Of a stretch of 64,000 nucleotides of DNA, positions 23,614-32,327 are shown in pieces. The notes beneath the pieces were generated by a model. That model saw nothing but the letters and a program-made list of their open reading frames with translations, made no database searches and was not told where the DNA came from. How positions within the stretch are numbered: the first letter of the stretch is position 1; each line of letters begins with the position of its first letter. This DNA is from Oscillospiraceae bacterium (GTDB lineage: Bacteria > Bacillota > Clostridia > Oscillospirales > Oscillospiraceae). The translations under genes and the position numbers were made by a program. Location of the stretch: positions 62,001-126,000 of the forward strand of contig JAFRQP010000014.1 in NCBI GenBank assembly GCA_017428565.1, in the 5' to 3' direction.

Positions 23614-25275
23614 TTACTTCTTATTGCCGAAAAGGCCCCGGATGATGGAGCTGGTGCCGGAGCGCAGCACGGAAGAGAGGGCGTTGGTGGCGGCGCGCTT
23701 GGCGATGGTGCCGGCGCTGGTCTTCTTGCCGCCCACAACGGAGTTGACCAGATTGTGGCTCACGGCGGTCATGACCGTGGAGCTGGCGCTGGTGACGGCC
23801 TTCTGGGCCACCTTCTTCTTGTTGGCGGCTTCCCGCTCGGCGGCCTTCTGGGCGGCTGCCTCTTCCCGCTGGCGCTGCTTCTCGGCCGCGGCTTCCTCCC
23901 GCTGGCGCTGCTTTTCGGCCTCGGCCTCCTCCTTCTGGCGCTGCTTCTCCGCGGCGGCCTCCTCGGCCTCCTTGCGGCGCTGCTCCTCCAGCTCGGCGGT
24001 GGCGGCCACCAGCACCTCGTAGGCGGACTCCCGATCCTCCGCCTCGCGGTACTTGGGTTCAAACTCGTCGCTGCGGATCACGCCCTGCACGGCGCTGTCC
24101 TCGGCGATGCCCATCATGCTCTGGGGCGGCAGGATCTTGGCCCGCTCCACCACGGTGGGGATGCCCTTCTCGTCCAGGAAGCTGACCAGGGCCTCGCCCA
24201 CGCCCAGCTCGGTGAGGGCGGTCTCGGTATCAAAGGCGGGGTTCACGCGGAAAGCCTTGGCGGCGGCGCGGATGGCTTTCTGCTCGGAGGGGGTGTAGGC
24301 ACGCAGGGCATGCTGCACCTTGTTGGACAGCTGGGCCAGCACGTCGTTGGGGATGTCGGAGGGGCTCTGGCTGATGAAGTAGACGCCCACGCCCTTGGAG
24401 CGGATCAGCTTCACCACCTGGACGATCTTCTGCACCAGGGCCTTGGGCGCGTCGGTGAAGAGCAGGTGCGCCTCGTCAAAGAAGAAGATCATGCGGGGCT
24501 TTTCCAGATCGCCCACCTCGGGCAGCTTCTCAAAGAGCTCGGTCATCATCCACAGCAGGAAGGTGGCGTAGGTCTTGGGGCTCTGGATCAGGCGCTGGGA
24601 AGAGAGGATGTTGATGTAGCCCCGGCCGTAGGGGCCGGTGCGCATCCAGTCGTTGATGTCCAGCTCCGGCTCGCCGAAGAAGATCTCGCCGCCCTCCTCC
24701 TCGAAGGCCAGCAGCGCGCGCTGGATGGCGCCGACGCTGGCGGCGGAGACGTTGCCGTACATGGTGGTGAATTCCGCCCGGTTTTCGCCCACGAACTGCA
24801 GCATGGCGCGCAGATCCTTCAGATCCAGCAGCAGCAGACCATGCTCGTCCGCCACGCGGAAAACGATGTTCAGCACGCCGGTCTGGATCTCGGTCAGGTT
24901 CAGCAGGCGGCCAAGCAGGGTGGGTCCCATCTCGGAGACGGTGACGCGCACGGGCAGGCCCTTCTCCCCGAAGATGTCCCAGAAGCGGGTGGGATAGGCC
25001 CTGTACTCCCAGCCCTCGATGCCGAAGCGCTCGATCCGCCGCTGCATATCCTCGGTATTCAGGCCGGGGCGGCACATGCCGCTGAGGTCGCCCTTCACGT
25101 CGGCCAGGAACACGGGAACGCCCATGTCGGAGAAGGACTCCGCCATCACCTTCAGGGTGATGGTCTTGCCGGTGCCGGTGGCGCCGGCGATGAGGCCGTG
25201 GCGGTTGGCCATGGAGGGAAGCAGATAGAGATTCTTATCGGACTGCGCAAGCCAGACTTTTCCTTCGCTGTACAT
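23614..25275 (-). CDS. DUF853 / HerA-like ATPase
   Basis: A 553-residue P-loop ATPase of the DUF853 (YjgR) family. Walker A is [16 protein letters not shown] (about residues 27-42) and Walker B is [13 protein letters not shown] (about 265-277). [24 protein letters not shown] is the HerA/FtsK-like sensor region. The last ~130 residues contain a charged coiled coil of repeated [10 protein letters not shown] units and a Gly/Ser/Ala-rich tail. The family resembles DNA-translocating HerA ATPases but its function is unproven. Minus-strand promoter at 25339-25367. Monocistronic and convergent with the 2-TM gene. Confidence 0.88.
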   Translation of the reverse strand: MYSEGKVWLAQSDKNLYLLPSMANRHGLIAGATGTGKTITLKVMAESFSDMGVPVFLADVKGDLSGMCRPGLNTEDMQRRIERFGIEGWEYRAYPTRFWDIFGEKGLPVRVTVSEMGPTLLGRLLNLTEIQTGVLNIVFRVADEHGLLLLDLKDLRAMLQFVGENRAEFTTMYGNVSAASVGAIQRALLAFEEEGGEIFFGEPELDINDWMRTGPYGRGYINILSSQRLIQSPKTYATFLLWMMTELFEKLPEVGDLEKPRMIFFFDEAHLLFTDAPKALVQKIVQVVKLIRSKGVGVYFISQSPSDIPNDVLAQLSNKVQHALRAYTPSEQKAIRAAAKAFRVNPAFDTETALTELGVGEALVSFLDEKGIPTVVERAKILPPQSMMGIAEDSAVQGVIRSDEFEPKYREAEDRESAYEVLVAATAELEEQRRKEAEEAAAEKQRQKEEAEAEKQRQREEAAAEKQRQREEAAAQKAAEREAANKKKVAQKAVTSASSTVMTAVSHNLVNSVVGGKKTSAGTIAKRAATNALSSVLRSGTSSIIRGLFGNKK

Positions 25276-25338
25276 AGTTTAACCCCCTGTTTTCTATCGT
25301 TTTATTTCCTTTTCGCGGTTTTACTGTTGCTGCACTTT

Positions 25339-25367
25339 ATCATAGCACAGTTCCGCTCCGTACACAA
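25339..25367 (-). promoter_or_regulatory. Promoter of the DUF853 gene
   Basis: Minus-strand TTGTGT (25362-25367), 17-bp spacer, TATGAT (25339-25344). Confidence 0.6.
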
Positions 25368-25436
25368 CAGAAAATTTCCGTTTCCGCGCGATCCGCGGCT
25401 GTTTTCTCTTCCCTCCCGCCGCTTTTCAGAAAGGGC

Positions 25437-25465
25437 TTGTCCCCTGTGGAAATCTGTGGTATTCT
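25437..25465 (+). promoter_or_regulatory. Promoter of cdsA
   Basis: TTGTCC (25437-25442), 17-bp spacer ending TGG, TATTCT (25460-25465). Confidence 0.5.
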
Positions 25466-25501
25466 GTATTTTGTTGAGAAAAGAGAAACGAGGGATGAGC
25501 C

Positions 25502-26299
25502 TTGAAAAAACGCGTTTTGTCCGCCGTGGTCCTGCTGGCGATCACCCTGAGCTGCGTGCTGGCCCACGAGATCAGCCGGGTGCTGTTCTTCGCCCTGGCC
25601 GGGGTGCTCTGCTGCTATGAGTACAGCCGTGCCGTGGAGAAGCTGCAGGTCTACTGCGCCGCCTGGGTCATGTACACCTTCATCGCCGCCCAGGCCGCCC
25701 TGACTCTCTTCCACCAGGGCGAGGTGCTGTACATCGGCTGCATGATGGTGGGCATCTATCTGGCCATGTTTTCCGGCATCGTCCACAAAAAGGTCCGCGG
25801 CACCGGCGCCCTCTATACCGTGGCGGGTCTGGCCTACCCGGGCTTTCTCTTCGGCGTGCTGATGGTCATCGGCGTGGGCGAGATCTGGCAGCAGACCCTG
25901 CTGCTGGCTGTTTCCGCCACCCTGCTGTGCGACAGCTTTGCTCTCTTCGGCGGCATGGCCTTCGGCAAGCACAAGCTGGCGCCAGAGGTCAGCCCCAAGA
26001 AGACCTGGGAGGGCGCGATCTGCGGCGCGCTGGCCTCGCTGATCGCAGGACTGGTCATTTACTTCCTGCCCATCTTCCCGGAGCTGAGCCTGCCGCTCTG
26101 CCTCATCACCTGCTTCCTGGCCTCCACCATGGGGCAGATCGGCGATCTGGCGGAGAGTCTGCTGAAGCGCATGATCGGCGTGAAGGACTTCTCCAACCTG
26201 ATCCCCGGCCACGGCGGCATGTTCGACCGGGCGGACAGTCTGCTCTTCTCCATCCCCACCGCTTATATCTGCCTCCACGTCGCCGGCATCGGCGTGTAA
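25502..26299 (+). CDS. cdsA: Phosphatidate cytidylyltransferase
   Basis: Membrane enzyme making CDP-diacylglycerol from phosphatidate and CTP. The 265-residue protein has about seven hydrophobic segments. The CDS signature is at the C-terminal end: STMGQIGDLAESLLKRMIGV followed by KDFSNLIPGHGGMFDRADSL. PKKTWEGAICG is the other conserved loop. The start is TTG at 25502 with a modest GAGGGAT site. It stands alone between divergent DUF853 and convergent CDF genes, not with uppS or dxr as is common in Firmicutes. Confidence 0.92.
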   Translation: MKKRVLSAVVLLAITLSCVLAHEISRVLFFALAGVLCCYEYSRAVEKLQVYCAAWVMYTFIAAQAALTLFHQGEVLYIGCMMVGIYLAMFSGIVHKKVRGTGALYTVAGLAYPGFLFGVLMVIGVGEIWQQTLLLAVSATLLCDSFALFGGMAFGKHKLAPEVSPKKTWEGAICGALASLIAGLVIYFLPIFPELSLPLCLITCFLASTMGQIGDLAESLLKRMIGVKDFSNLIPGHGGMFDRADSLLFSIPTAYICLHVAGIGV

Positions 26300-26310
26300 G
26301 CGCAGCGACA

Positions 26311-26349
26311 AAAACCGGCTCGGTCCGCTTCGGACCGAGCCGGTTTTTT
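26311..26349. terminator. Terminator between cdsA and the CDF exporter gene
   Basis: A 17-bp perfect stem (26311-26327 with 26331-26347, loop CTT) with T-run on the right and A-run on the left, serving both convergent genes. Confidence 0.92.
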
Positions 26350-27227
26350 CATGCGGGATTGACGTGGATCATGATGTGCTTGACCTTGGGGAATTTATGC
26401 TCGATCTCGTCGTGCACCCGCTCGGCCACCTCGTGGGCCTGGCGGAGGGACAGCTCCCCATCCACGGCGATCTCCATCTCGATGTAGATGCGGCTGCCGA
26501 ACTCCCTGGTGCGCAGCAGGTCGATCCGCGCCACCTCCGCCTGCTCCACCGCGCAGAGGCGGATGGCGCTCTCCGTCTCCTCGTCGCAGCTGTGATCCAC
26601 CATTTTGTTGACCGCATCCCGGAAAATGTCGAAGGCGGCCTTGGCGATGAAGACACAGATCACCACGCTGGCCAGGGGGTCCAGCACCGGGAAGCCCGCC
26701 CGGGCACCCAGGATGCCCGCCAGGGCGCCGATGGAGGACAGTGCGTCGGAGCGGTGGTGCCAGGCCTCTGCCATCAGGGCCGGAGAGTCCAGCTTTCGCG
26801 CCTGCCGCCGCACATAGCGGAAGAGCAGCTCTTTCGCGGCGATGGACACTCCCGCCGCGGCCGCGGCAAGCAGGCCGGGCATTTCCAGCTTCTCCCGCTC
26901 GCCAAGAATGTCCTGCACGCCCTCATAGCCGATGAGCAGACCTGTGGCCAGCAGGATGCCCGAGAGCAGGATGGCCGCCACGCATTCCATGCGCTCATGG
27001 CCGTAGGGGTGCTCCCGGTCCGAGTCCTTGCCGGAGAGCTTCACGCCGACCATCACGATCAGGGTGCTGAACACGTCGGACGCGGAGTGCACCGCGTCGG
27101 AGATCATGGCGCCGGAGTGGGCCAGAAGGCCCGCCAGCAGCTTCGCCGCCGTCAGCAGGGTGTTGACCAGGATACTCAGGCCCGAAACCTTCAGCGCCTG
27201 CCGCTGTGTTTGAGAAGTTTGATCCAT
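26349..27227 (-). CDS. Cation diffusion facilitator metal exporter, NiCo-riboswitch controlled
   Basis: A 292-residue CDF protein with about six transmembrane helices and a C-terminal cytoplasmic domain. Metal-site motifs are SGAMISDAVHSASDVFST in TM2 and AEAWHHRSDALSSIGAL in TM5 (the Asp/His pairs). The C-terminal domain ends KVKHIMIHVNP. It uses the proton gradient to export divalent metals. ATG 27227 has GGAGGAG upstream; an extended frame to 27278 would run into the riboswitch terminator. The riboswitch points to Co2+/Ni2+ (or Fe2+) as the physiological substrate. Confidence 0.92.
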   Translation of the reverse strand: MDQTSQTQRQALKVSGLSILVNTLLTAAKLLAGLLAHSGAMISDAVHSASDVFSTLIVMVGVKLSGKDSDREHPYGHERMECVAAILLSGILLATGLLIGYEGVQDILGEREKLEMPGLLAAAAAGVSIAAKELLFRYVRRQARKLDSPALMAEAWHHRSDALSSIGALAGILGARAGFPVLDPLASVVICVFIAKAAFDIFRDAVNKMVDHSCDEETESAIRLCAVEQAEVARIDLLRTREFGSRIYIEMEIAVDGELSLRQAHEVAERVHDEIEHKFPKVKHIMIHVNPA

Positions 27228-27250
27228 CGTTTTCTCCTCCCCTGTCCCCG

Positions 27251-27300
27251 AAAAAAGCATCCGCGGGAACAGCTCCAAACTGCATCTGTCCCGCGGATGC
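27251..27300 (-). terminator. Expression-platform terminator of the NiCo riboswitch
   Basis: Minus strand: GCATCCGCGGGACAG (27300-27286), 13-nt loop, complementary arm with one bulge (27272-27257), then TTTTTT. The 5' arm includes the aptamer's P4 and 3' P1 strands, so a folded aptamer excludes the terminator. Confidence 0.92.
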
Positions 27301-27382
27301 TCTCTCCGCTGTCACGGCTTGTGACCCGGCTCCGGCATACGGACAAAGCATCCGTCTGTCGGCCTGTTCAGATCCTGCATGC
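27282..27382 (-). ncRNA. NiCo (czcD) riboswitch aptamer
   Basis: Four-helix junction read on the minus strand. P1 pairs 27369-27373 with 27284-27288; P2 pairs 27351-27355 with 27339-27343; P3 pairs 27321-27325 with 27311-27315; P4 pairs 27305-27309 with 27293-27297. Junction boxes match the known NiCo class: AACAGGC (27362-27368), GAGCCGGG (27325-27332), GTGACAG (27309-27315) and GGGACAG (27286-27292). It lies upstream of a CDF exporter, the classic target. Ni2+/Co2+ are the described ligands; Fe2+ response has also been reported for the class. Predicted ON switch. Confidence 0.9.
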
Positions 27383-27438
27383 GATCGGCTTCAGCCTATG
27401 CCCGCCGATTCGTCTTCATGCTCCTTCTTTCACGGGAG

Positions 27439-27467
27439 ATTATAGTTTTCGCTCCCCGCCTTGTCAA
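27439..27467 (-). promoter_or_regulatory. Perfect consensus promoter of the riboswitch-CDF transcript
   Basis: Minus-strand TTGACA (27462-27467), exactly 17 bp, TATAAT (27439-27444). The leader from here to the ATG is about 205 nt and fully accounts for 27228-27433. Confidence 0.93.
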
Positions 27468-27520
27468 GGTTTTTCCCTCCGTCTGTCCTTTCATTTGTAC
27501 ACCGGGGAAGTGTTTGCCGA

Positions 27521-27549
27521 TTGACAATCCTATCAAAAGCAGATAAACT
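27521..27549 (+). promoter_or_regulatory. Promoter of the Fe-S/FAD oxidoreductase gene
   Basis: TTGACA (27521-27526), 17-bp spacer, TAAACT (27544-27549), about 60 bp before the TTG start; back to back with the CDF promoter. Confidence 0.75.
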
Positions 27550-27610
27550 GAAAATTGGGTCAAAATCCGGTTTTTCAGCCGATTTCAACTATTTTTGAGG
27601 AGGGAATCTT

Positions 27611-30229
27611 TTGGAAGTTAGAGAGAATCTGATCCAGCTTTGCGAGAAGATCCAGGACCGTCACTACAAGATCACCCCGGACTGCGCCGAGTACAGGCTG
27701 TTCGAGAAATGGATCACCGACGAGCAGATCAGCGTCCTGCTGGCGCTGACCAGCATGAAGCCTGCCTTTGTTCCCCTGATCGCCCGGAAGGCCAAGCTGC
27801 CCGTCAAGCGCACCCGCGAGCTGCTGCGGGAGATGACGGACATCGGCATGGTGGTACAGGTCGTGGTTCCCAAGGTGAATCTGGAGATCTATCTGCTGCC
27901 TCCCTACACCCCCGGCTTTTTCGAGTTCCTGCTGATCAACGAGAAGTTCTGCATCGCTCACCCCGAGATCGCCTACGCCTTCCATCAGCACGCCACCGAC
28001 AGTCAGATCGAGCACGCCCCCAACACCCCCATGGGCGCCGGCATCATGCGCGTCATCCCCATCGAGAGCGCCATCCCCGCAGACGCCATCGCCATCGACA
28101 ACGAAAAGTGCAGCAAGTACATTGAGGACAACGAGGGCCACCTGAGCGTGACGCCCTGCCAGTGCCGCCGTGTCCGCCGCATGATGGGCGAAGGCAGCGG
28201 CGACCTGGACGAGGGTCTCTGCATCTTCATGGGCCACGTGGGCGACATGTTCAACCGCACCGGCAGAGGCAAGCCCGTCTCCGTGGCCGAGGCCAAGGCT
28301 CTGATCGAGAAGTGCGACGCCCGCGGCTGCGTCCACCAGATCACCACCCTGCACCAGGGCGAGACCTTTGCCATCTGCAACTGCATGCCCGAGAGCTGCC
28401 TGGCCCTGGGCGTGAGCCAGTACTTCAACACCCCCGACACCTCACGCAGCAACTACGTGGCCGAGATCGACCAGACCAAGTGCGTGGCCTGCGGCCAGTG
28501 CACCGACCGCTGCGCCAACAACGCCATCCAGATGGGCCAGAAGCTCTGCGCCAAGACGCCCATCGAGCACAAGCCTCACGAGCTGCCCGACGATCAGGAG
28601 TGGGGTCCGGAGCACTGGAATCCGGAGCACCGCACCAATCGGGAGTACATCGCCCCCGAGGGCACCGCTCCCTGCAAGACCGCCTGCCCCGCCCACATCG
28701 CCGTGCAGGGCTATCTGAAGCTGTCCGCCCAGGGCCGCTACCTGGACGCGCTGGAGCTCATCAAGAAGGAAAACCCCCTGCCCGCCGTCTGCGGCCGCAT
28801 CTGCAACCGCAAGTGCGAGGAGGCCTGCACCCGCGGCGACGTGGACCGCGCCGTGGCCATCGACGAGGTCAAGAAGTTCATCGCAGACCGGGAGCTGGAG
28901 CGCAGCACCCGCTTCGTGCCCCGCAAGCTCTATGACTTCAGCGACAAGAAGATCGCCATCATCGGCGCCGGCCCCGCGGGTCTGAGCTGCGCCTACTACC
29001 TGGCGGCGGACAACTACCAGGTTACCGTGTTCGACAAGAACGAGCAGCCCGGCGGCATGCTCCGCTACGGCATCCCCTCCTTCCGGCTGGAAAATCCCGT
29101 GCTGGACGCCGAGATCGACGTTCTGAAGGAGCTGGGCGTGATCTTCCGCTGCGGCGTGGAGGTCGGCAAGGACGTGACCATCGAGGAGCTGCGCAAGCAG
29201 GGCTATGACGCCTTCTATCTGGCTGTCGGCGCCCAGAAGAGCGCCGCCCTGGGCATCCCCGGGGAGGAGCTGAAGGGCGTGTACGGCGGCATCGACTTCC
29301 TGCGCCTTGTTAACGGCGGCGCCCGCCCCGCGCTGGGCAAGAAGGTGGTCGTGGTCGGCGGCGGCAACGTGGCCATGGACGTGGCCCGCACCGCCGTGCG
29401 TCTGGGCGCGGAGGTCACCGTGGCCTACCGCCGCAAGGAGAGCGACATGCCCGCCGATCCCGCCGAGGTGCAGGAGGCGAAGGAAGAGGGCGTGAAGTTC
29501 CTCTTCGAGCACAGGCCCGTGGAGATCGAGGGCAAGAACGGCAAGGTGGAGGCTCTCATCTGCGAGGGCGGCAAGGTCGTCAAGTGCAACGCCATCCTGG
29601 CCGCCATCGGCCAGCGGATCGACCTGAGCGGTCTGGATCTGGGCGAAGTGAAGGTAGACGAGAAGGGTCGCGTCCTGGCCGACGAGGTCACCTATCAGAC
29701 GGCCCAGCCCGATATCTTTGTAGGCGGCGACGCCCACACCGGCCCCAAGTTTGCCATCGACGCCATCGCCCAGGGCAAGCAGGCCGCCATCTCCATCCAC
29801 CGCTACGTCCATCCTGGCCAGAGCCTGGTGATCGGCCGCGACCGGCTGAGCTACCGCGCCTTCGACAAGGAGAACGTGGACTTCGACACCGTGAAGCGCG
29901 ACTACAATGCCGCCGCCCGTCAGGTGCCCGGCAAGGACGAGAGCAAGGCCAAGACCTTTAAGGACGACCGCAAGACCTTCACCGAAGAGCAGGTCAAGGC
30001 CGAAACCGCCCGCTGCCTGGGCTGCGGCGCCAGCTTCGTGGATCCCAACAAGTGCCTGGGCTGCGGCGTGTGCACCACCCGCTGCAAGTTCGACGCCATC
30101 CACCTGAAGAAGCGTACCTTTGTGGAGAGCATCGACTACTTCGACCGTCCCAAGGTGCTGCCGGAGTTCATCCGCAACCGGGAGCGCCGCATCGCCGTGC
30201 GCAAGCTGAAGGAGCAGCAGGCGAAATAA
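27611..30229 (+). CDS. Large Fe-S / FAD-NAD(P) oxidoreductase (GltD-like, multi-domain)
   Basis: An 872-residue soluble redox protein. Residues ~1-290 form an N-terminal region with a winged-helix-like start and a Cys group (VTPCQCRRVRRMMGEG, CNCMPESC). A 4Fe-4S motif CVACGQCTDRCANNAIQ lies near 295. A GltD-type N-terminal cluster domain (CKTACPAHIAVQGYL, CGRICNRKCEEACTRG) covers ~355-425. FAD (IAIIGAGPAGLSCAYYL) and NAD(P) (VVVVGGGNVAMDVARTAV) Rossmann folds follow, and a C-terminal CLGCGVCTTRCKFDAIHL closes the set. It lacks a glutamate synthase large-subunit neighbour, so it is more likely an electron-transfer or bifurcating-type NAD(P)H dehydrogenase. TTG start with GAGGAGGG. Confidence 0.85.
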   Translation: MEVRENLIQLCEKIQDRHYKITPDCAEYRLFEKWITDEQISVLLALTSMKPAFVPLIARKAKLPVKRTRELLREMTDIGMVVQVVVPKVNLEIYLLPPYTPGFFEFLLINEKFCIAHPEIAYAFHQHATDSQIEHAPNTPMGAGIMRVIPIESAIPADAIAIDNEKCSKYIEDNEGHLSVTPCQCRRVRRMMGEGSGDLDEGLCIFMGHVGDMFNRTGRGKPVSVAEAKALIEKCDARGCVHQITTLHQGETFAICNCMPESCLALGVSQYFNTPDTSRSNYVAEIDQTKCVACGQCTDRCANNAIQMGQKLCAKTPIEHKPHELPDDQEWGPEHWNPEHRTNREYIAPEGTAPCKTACPAHIAVQGYLKLSAQGRYLDALELIKKENPLPAVCGRICNRKCEEACTRGDVDRAVAIDEVKKFIADRELERSTRFVPRKLYDFSDKKIAIIGAGPAGLSCAYYLAADNYQVTVFDKNEQPGGMLRYGIPSFRLENPVLDAEIDVLKELGVIFRCGVEVGKDVTIEELRKQGYDAFYLAVGAQKSAALGIPGEELKGVYGGIDFLRLVNGGARPALGKKVVVVGGGNVAMDVARTAVRLGAEVTVAYRRKESDMPADPAEVQEAKEEGVKFLFEHRPVEIEGKNGKVEALICEGGKVVKCNAILAAIGQRIDLSGLDLGEVKVDEKGRVLADEVTYQTAQPDIFVGGDAHTGPKFAIDAIAQGKQAAISIHRYVHPGQSLVIGRDRLSYRAFDKENVDFDTVKRDYNAAARQVPGKDESKAKTFKDDRKTFTEEQVKAETARCLGCGASFVDPNKCLGCGVCTTRCKFDAIHLKKRTFVESIDYFDRPKVLPEFIRNRERRIAVRKLKEQQAK

Positions 30230-30248
30230 GCCTCTCCTCTCTCCATCG

Positions 30249-30294
30249 CAACAATAAAAAGACGCAGCCTTGCGGCTGCGTCTTTTTATTGTTG
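30249..30294. terminator. Terminator between the oxidoreductase and hydrolase genes
   Basis: A 21-bp perfect stem (30249-30269 with 30274-30294, loop TTGC) with symmetric A5/T5 tracts; bidirectional between convergent genes. Confidence 0.95.
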
Positions 30295-30302
30295 GATCAG
30301 GA

Positions 30303-32129
30303 TCAGGTGAATACGGTACAGGTGTTGGTGATGGTCATGATGCCCACGATCAAACCGTTGATGACGCCGGCGATGTACGGGTTCTTGGTGCTCTTGTAGA
30401 TCATGCGGGAGATGATGGTGGAGCCAAAGAGGATCAGCACGATGGGGAAGAGCCAGAGCACAAACATGGGGTAGTTGGGATCGGCCATGGTCGCCTGGAA
30501 CCACATCATGTGATTGGTCTTATAGTAGGTGATGTACTGGATCCAAGGCAGGATCAGAGCGGGGGCGGCGGCGAAGAGGGCACAGATGATGCCGTTGAAC
30601 TTGCCGCCGACGCCATTGAAGTTGAAGCAGTTGGTGGCCACGGAGATGGCGATGTAATAGGTCATGAACAGCAGTACATAGGGCAGGTAGCGCAAGATGG
30701 GCGCCTCAAAGGCCTTGATGGCCAGGGTCCAGAGCCGGAAGTCCGCAAAGAAGAAATAATCCTCCAGGAAGACGATGCCGTAGGCCACGGTGACCACGAT
30801 GAGGGCCAGCAGCACGCTGAGCCCCAGCTTCTTGCCGCCGATCTTCACGCCGCGCTCCTTGAGATCCAGGCCGTGCTTCTTGCCATAGGCGAAGTAGAAG
30901 ACCACCATGCTCAGGATGGTGAAGAGGCCGCAGGCGGTTGACCAGAGCCCCAGACCCATGGCCTCGCCCTGGGCGACCGGCATGGAGTTGCCCTTGTTGA
31001 CCAAGGTCAAATATACCAAAGAGCCGAACACCGCACCCAGCACCAGGCTCAGCCAGAACCAGAGCTTTCCCTTGCCGTCCGGCTTGGCGACGGGCTGTGC
31101 AGGCTCCTCCGCGCGCAGGGGCGCAAAGGTCGGCGTGAAGACCAGCAAAGTGGTGAAGGCGCACAGGAAGATGGCCAGCCCGATCACACCCACAAAGTTG
31201 AAGGCTTCCTTCCACTGCCAGACCTGATTGGTGGGAGCGATCTCGTTGGGCGCGCCCAAAGTCTTGGAGAAGAAGTCGCAGATGTAGCTCTCAGAGCGGG
31301 CGGAGAAGTGGGACCAGGGGTGGATGATGGGCGGACGGTAAATGATGCGCAGGGTCTGCTTGCCGTCCACATCCTCAAGGTATTCGGTGTAGTCCTCGCG
31401 CACTTCCCACTCGGCCTTGTCCTTGCCGAAGTTCAGGAAAGCCTGAGCTGTATCGGTCTCCATGAAATAGGGAGAGCTGAGGGGCTTGCCCTCGGGGCTG
31501 ACGGAAGTGCCGAAGAACTCGTCGTACACGGCGGAGATCACGGCCACGTCACGCTTTCCGTAGGGATTGGCGAAGTTGCCGTCGTTGTCCTGATATAGGG
31601 GATCGTTGCAGTGGATCAGCGCGGCGGCGATCAGCGGGGTCTCGTTCAGGTTGTCAGCCTGGATGGCGGCGTTGACGGACCAGCTGCCCATGGAGTGGCC
31701 GGTGACGCCGATACGGCTATTGTCCACAAAGGGCATGCGGCTCAGCGCCAGGACTCCCTGATACACCCCGTCGGGGGCCAGGATGAAGAAGTCGGGCGTG
31801 ACCTCGGAATCGCCGTGGTCTGGCTGGTCAATGGACAGGACCACAAAGCCGCGGCGGGCCAGCTCCACATAATTGGCGTCTGCCATTTCCTTGTTGTTCA
31901 GATAGCCGTGGCTGGTGACAACGGCGGGAGCGGGATTCTCTGCGGTGGCGTTTTCGGGGATCAGGAGGTAGGCGGACATGGTGTAGCCGCTGTCCGTCTC
32001 AATGGTAAGCTCCTTCATGGCGACCTTGCCGCCGTTGGTTTGCACACTGTGAACCACGATGCCGCACAGCAGCATCAGAACAATAGACACGACCAGGAAG
32101 ATCTTCGCTGTCTTTTTGACTTTTTCCAT
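30303..32129 (-). CDS. Alpha/beta hydrolase fused to a polytopic membrane domain
   Basis: A 608-residue protein. A transmembrane segment lies at about residues 8-30, then an extracytoplasmic alpha/beta-hydrolase domain to about 305. That domain has the nucleophile elbow GVTGHSMGSWSVNAA, the strand/loop PAVVTSHGYLNNKE and VLSIDQPDHGDSE. At least eight hydrophobic segments then run to the C-terminus. A secreted-side esterase or peptidase activity is plausible; the substrate and the role of the membrane part are unknown. GAGAGGAG precedes the ATG. It is transcribed divergently from a MarR gene, which is the likely regulator. Confidence 0.8.
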   Translation of the reverse strand: MEKVKKTAKIFLVVSIVLMLLCGIVVHSVQTNGGKVAMKELTIETDSGYTMSAYLLIPENATAENPAPAVVTSHGYLNNKEMADANYVELARRGFVVLSIDQPDHGDSEVTPDFFILAPDGVYQGVLALSRMPFVDNSRIGVTGHSMGSWSVNAAIQADNLNETPLIAAALIHCNDPLYQDNDGNFANPYGKRDVAVISAVYDEFFGTSVSPEGKPLSSPYFMETDTAQAFLNFGKDKAEWEVREDYTEYLEDVDGKQTLRIIYRPPIIHPWSHFSARSESYICDFFSKTLGAPNEIAPTNQVWQWKEAFNFVGVIGLAIFLCAFTTLLVFTPTFAPLRAEEPAQPVAKPDGKGKLWFWLSLVLGAVFGSLVYLTLVNKGNSMPVAQGEAMGLGLWSTACGLFTILSMVVFYFAYGKKHGLDLKERGVKIGGKKLGLSVLLALIVVTVAYGIVFLEDYFFFADFRLWTLAIKAFEAPILRYLPYVLLFMTYYIAISVATNCFNFNGVGGKFNGIICALFAAAPALILPWIQYITYYKTNHMMWFQATMADPNYPMFVLWLFPIVLILFGSTIISRMIYKSTKNPYIAGVINGLIVGIMTITNTCTVFT

Positions 32130-32180
32130 TGGGTTGCGCTCCTCTCTTTTTTCAATATATGGTGCAAAAGCCCTATGGAT

Positions 32181-32209
32181 AGTATATGACAGATAGTTTC
32201 TTTTGGCAA
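32181..32209 (-). promoter_or_regulatory. Promoter of the hydrolase-membrane protein gene
   Basis: Minus-strand TTGCCA (32204-32209), 17-bp spacer, TATACT (32181-32186). Confidence 0.75.
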
Positions 32210-32270
32210 GTATTTAATCTCCACTAAAAAATATTTGCGTTTTTGTGAATATTGCCCAAGCGGCTACGGA

Positions 32271-32299
32271 TTGCACGGCGCTGACGACTGTGGTATACT
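32271..32299 (+). promoter_or_regulatory. Promoter of the MarR gene
   Basis: TTGCAC (32271-32276), 17-bp spacer ending TGG, TATACT (32294-32299); divergent from the hydrolase promoter with ~60 bp between -35 boxes. Confidence 0.75.
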
Positions 32300-32327
32300 G
32301 AGAAAAACGAAAAGGTGGTCAAAACGC

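Noticed and set aside
23850..24000. Repeated ~30-bp units as a possible DNA repeat array
   Set aside because: They encode the [10 protein letters not shown] coiled-coil repeats of the DUF853 protein.
27394..27421. Short frame MKTNRRA upstream of the NiCo riboswitch as a leader peptide
   Set aside because: The AAGGAG site is only 1 nt from the ATG, too close for normal initiation, and the riboswitch already explains the terminator.
27228..27433. yybP-ykoY (Mn2+) riboswitch upstream of the CDF gene
   Set aside because: The junction sequences and four-helix layout fit the NiCo class and not the yybP-ykoY loops.
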